A stretch of 64,000 bases of DNA from Saprospiraceae bacterium (GTDB lineage Bacteria; Bacteroidota; Bacteroidia; Chitinophagales; Saprospiraceae), in the NCBI GenBank assembly GCA_020628645.1, contig JAHDES010000023.1, forward strand, positions 25,589 to 89,588, in the 5' to 3' direction. Positions 63,172 through 64,000 of the stretch are shown in pieces. The notes under the pieces are model-generated. The model ran no database searches. It had not been told where the DNA came from and saw nothing but the letters and a program-made list of their open reading frames with translations. The first letter of the stretch is position 1. Every line of letters starts with the position of its first letter. The position numbers and the translations under genes were made by a program.

Positions 63172-63657
63172 CTAATCTAAATACGAGCCATCAAACGACA
63201 AAGGCAATAATCCTTTTGCAGACTCAAATTCATAAATCTCTCCAATTTCACCTTGTAAGAGTACACGCATATTTTGTCGATGCTTCATTTCAGTTTCACA
63301 CATAACTTGCCGACAAGCACCACAAGGTGAGGCAGGTTCTTTGATAACTTGCTTGGGATTTTTTACGGTTACAGCAATTGCCAAAATAGGTATTCCATTG
63401 AACATAGCATCTGCTGCACTTATCGCCACACGCTCCGCACACAAACATAAAGGGTAAGATGCATTTTCTTGATTACTGCCTCCAATAATTTCTCCATTTT
63501 TTAATAACAATGCCGCCCCAACTTTAAAATTAGAATAAGGAGAATAAGAATCATTTAAGGCTTCTTTTGCTCGTTGCAGTAATTGACGGTCTATATCGCT
63601 CAGTTCTTCTACTGTCTCGTATACTTTGATATGTTGTTTTAAAACTAATTCTTTCAT
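63172..63657 (-). CDS. cdd: Cytidine deaminase
   Basis: Zinc site CAERVAI (Cys and Glu in LCAERVAISAA) and PCGACRQVM, with the N-terminal YSPYSNFKVGAALL, are the signature of CDA. It deaminates cytidine and deoxycytidine in pyrimidine salvage. 161 residues, standard for the tetrameric form. A TACTTTTG -7 element (63692-63685) lies about 28 nt upstream. Confidence 0.9.
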   Translation of the reverse strand: MKELVLKQHIKVYETVEELSDIDRQLLQRAKEALNDSYSPYSNFKVGAALLLKNGEIIGGSNQENASYPLCLCAERVAISAADAMFNGIPILAIAVTVKNPKQVIKEPASPCGACRQVMCETEMKHRQNMRVLLQGEIGEIYEFESAKGLLPLSFDGSYLD

Positions 63658-63849
63658 TCAATCGATGTTCATCTATTTAGAATGCAAAAGTACAAAATCT
63701 CTTGCTTTAGATTGTAGTTTTCCTTTATACGAGAAAGTAACAGAAAAGATTGCACTACGTAAGAATGGGAAATTGTTTAATAATTTAATCGAAATTATAC
63801 CCAAAAATTAAACACAATCAATTATACTTGCGCAAGTAAAAACAGGATT

Positions 63850-64000
63850 ATGAATAATATTTTAATCATAGGTGCTGGTCGCTCCTCCTCTGCCCTTATT
63901 AGTTACACCTTAAACAAAGCAAAGGAATTGGGCTGGTTTGTTACGGTAGCTGATGCCAATCCAGATTTGGCCGTTAAAAAGGTAGGCGATCATCCTAATG
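63850..64000 (+). CDS. Saccharopine dehydrogenase-like protein, partial
   Basis: Starts at 63850 and is cut by the right edge after about 50 codons. NILIIGAGRSSSALISYTL is a Rossmann dinucleotide-binding start with GxGxxx, and VTVADANPDLAVKKVGDHP is typical of the saccharopine dehydrogenase/reductase family of Bacteroidota. The substrate cannot be told from this part. Confidence 0.75.
   Translation, partial: MNNILIIGAGRSSSALISYTLNKAKELGWFVTVADANPDLAVKKVGDHPN

Overview
The window is AT-rich DNA that reads as a member of the Bacteroidota, probably a Saprospiria-like marine lineage. The evidence is a very long surface protein with a type IX secretion (T9SS) C-terminal sorting domain, Bacteroidota-type promoters (TTTG, 19-nt spacer, TAnnTTTG), a LytTR-type response regulator, an oadG-oadA-oadB sodium-pump cluster, and few Shine-Dalgarno sites. 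The lineage below phylum level is inference.

Positions 1 to about 32.4 kb are most of a siphovirus-type prophage, cut off by the left edge. Almost everything is transcribed leftwards. From right to left: a control region (HTH repressor on the + strand at 31.8 kb, flanked by two paralogous genes of 45-46 codons, with shared operator-like sites); an early region with a small protein, a gene of unknown function, a RecT-like annealing protein, a glucosaminidase-type lysin, a tRNA-like minihelix and a DUF1376-type replication protein, several of these followed by intrinsic terminators; a two-gene rightward moron (23.6-25.3 kb) whose first product looks like a modular effector; a tail module starting from a strong promoter at 23.3 kb (a PAP2-like enzyme, a chaperone-like gene with a -1 frameshift site, a tail-completion candidate, tape measure, baseplate/hub proteins); then, beyond a terminator, the head module (prohead protease fused to a scaffold-like tail, major capsid, portal, connector-like and cysteine-rich proteins); and finally, beyond another terminator, two cysteine-rich proteins with signal peptides, the last carrying identical 31-residue repeats. 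Large terminase and integrase are not in the window and may lie to the left.

32.4-35.7 kb is a border region. It holds an SGNH hydrolase, a tRNA-Arg(ACG), a GIY-YIG endonuclease gene lying between that tRNA and a second, damaged copy of the tRNA 3' half, and a GNAT acetyltransferase inserted into a second, broken GIY-YIG copy.

35.7-64 kb is chromosomal. It contains lipoproteins; a 1,585-residue T9SS adhesin; a LytTR regulator; two adjacent class-V PLP enzymes (cysteine desulfurase types); phosphoglucosamine mutase; a YtcJ-like amidohydrolase; a nitrate/taurine-type ABC transporter whose substrate-binding domain is fused to an OmpA domain and which follows two coiled-coil membrane-stress-like proteins; aspartate kinase; the OadGAB sodium-pumping decarboxylase genes; an N-acetylmuramoyl-L-alanine amidase; an LEA2-like lipoprotein; cytidine deaminase; and the start of a saccharopine-dehydrogenase-like gene. 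Two families of short palindromic repeats are scattered between these genes.
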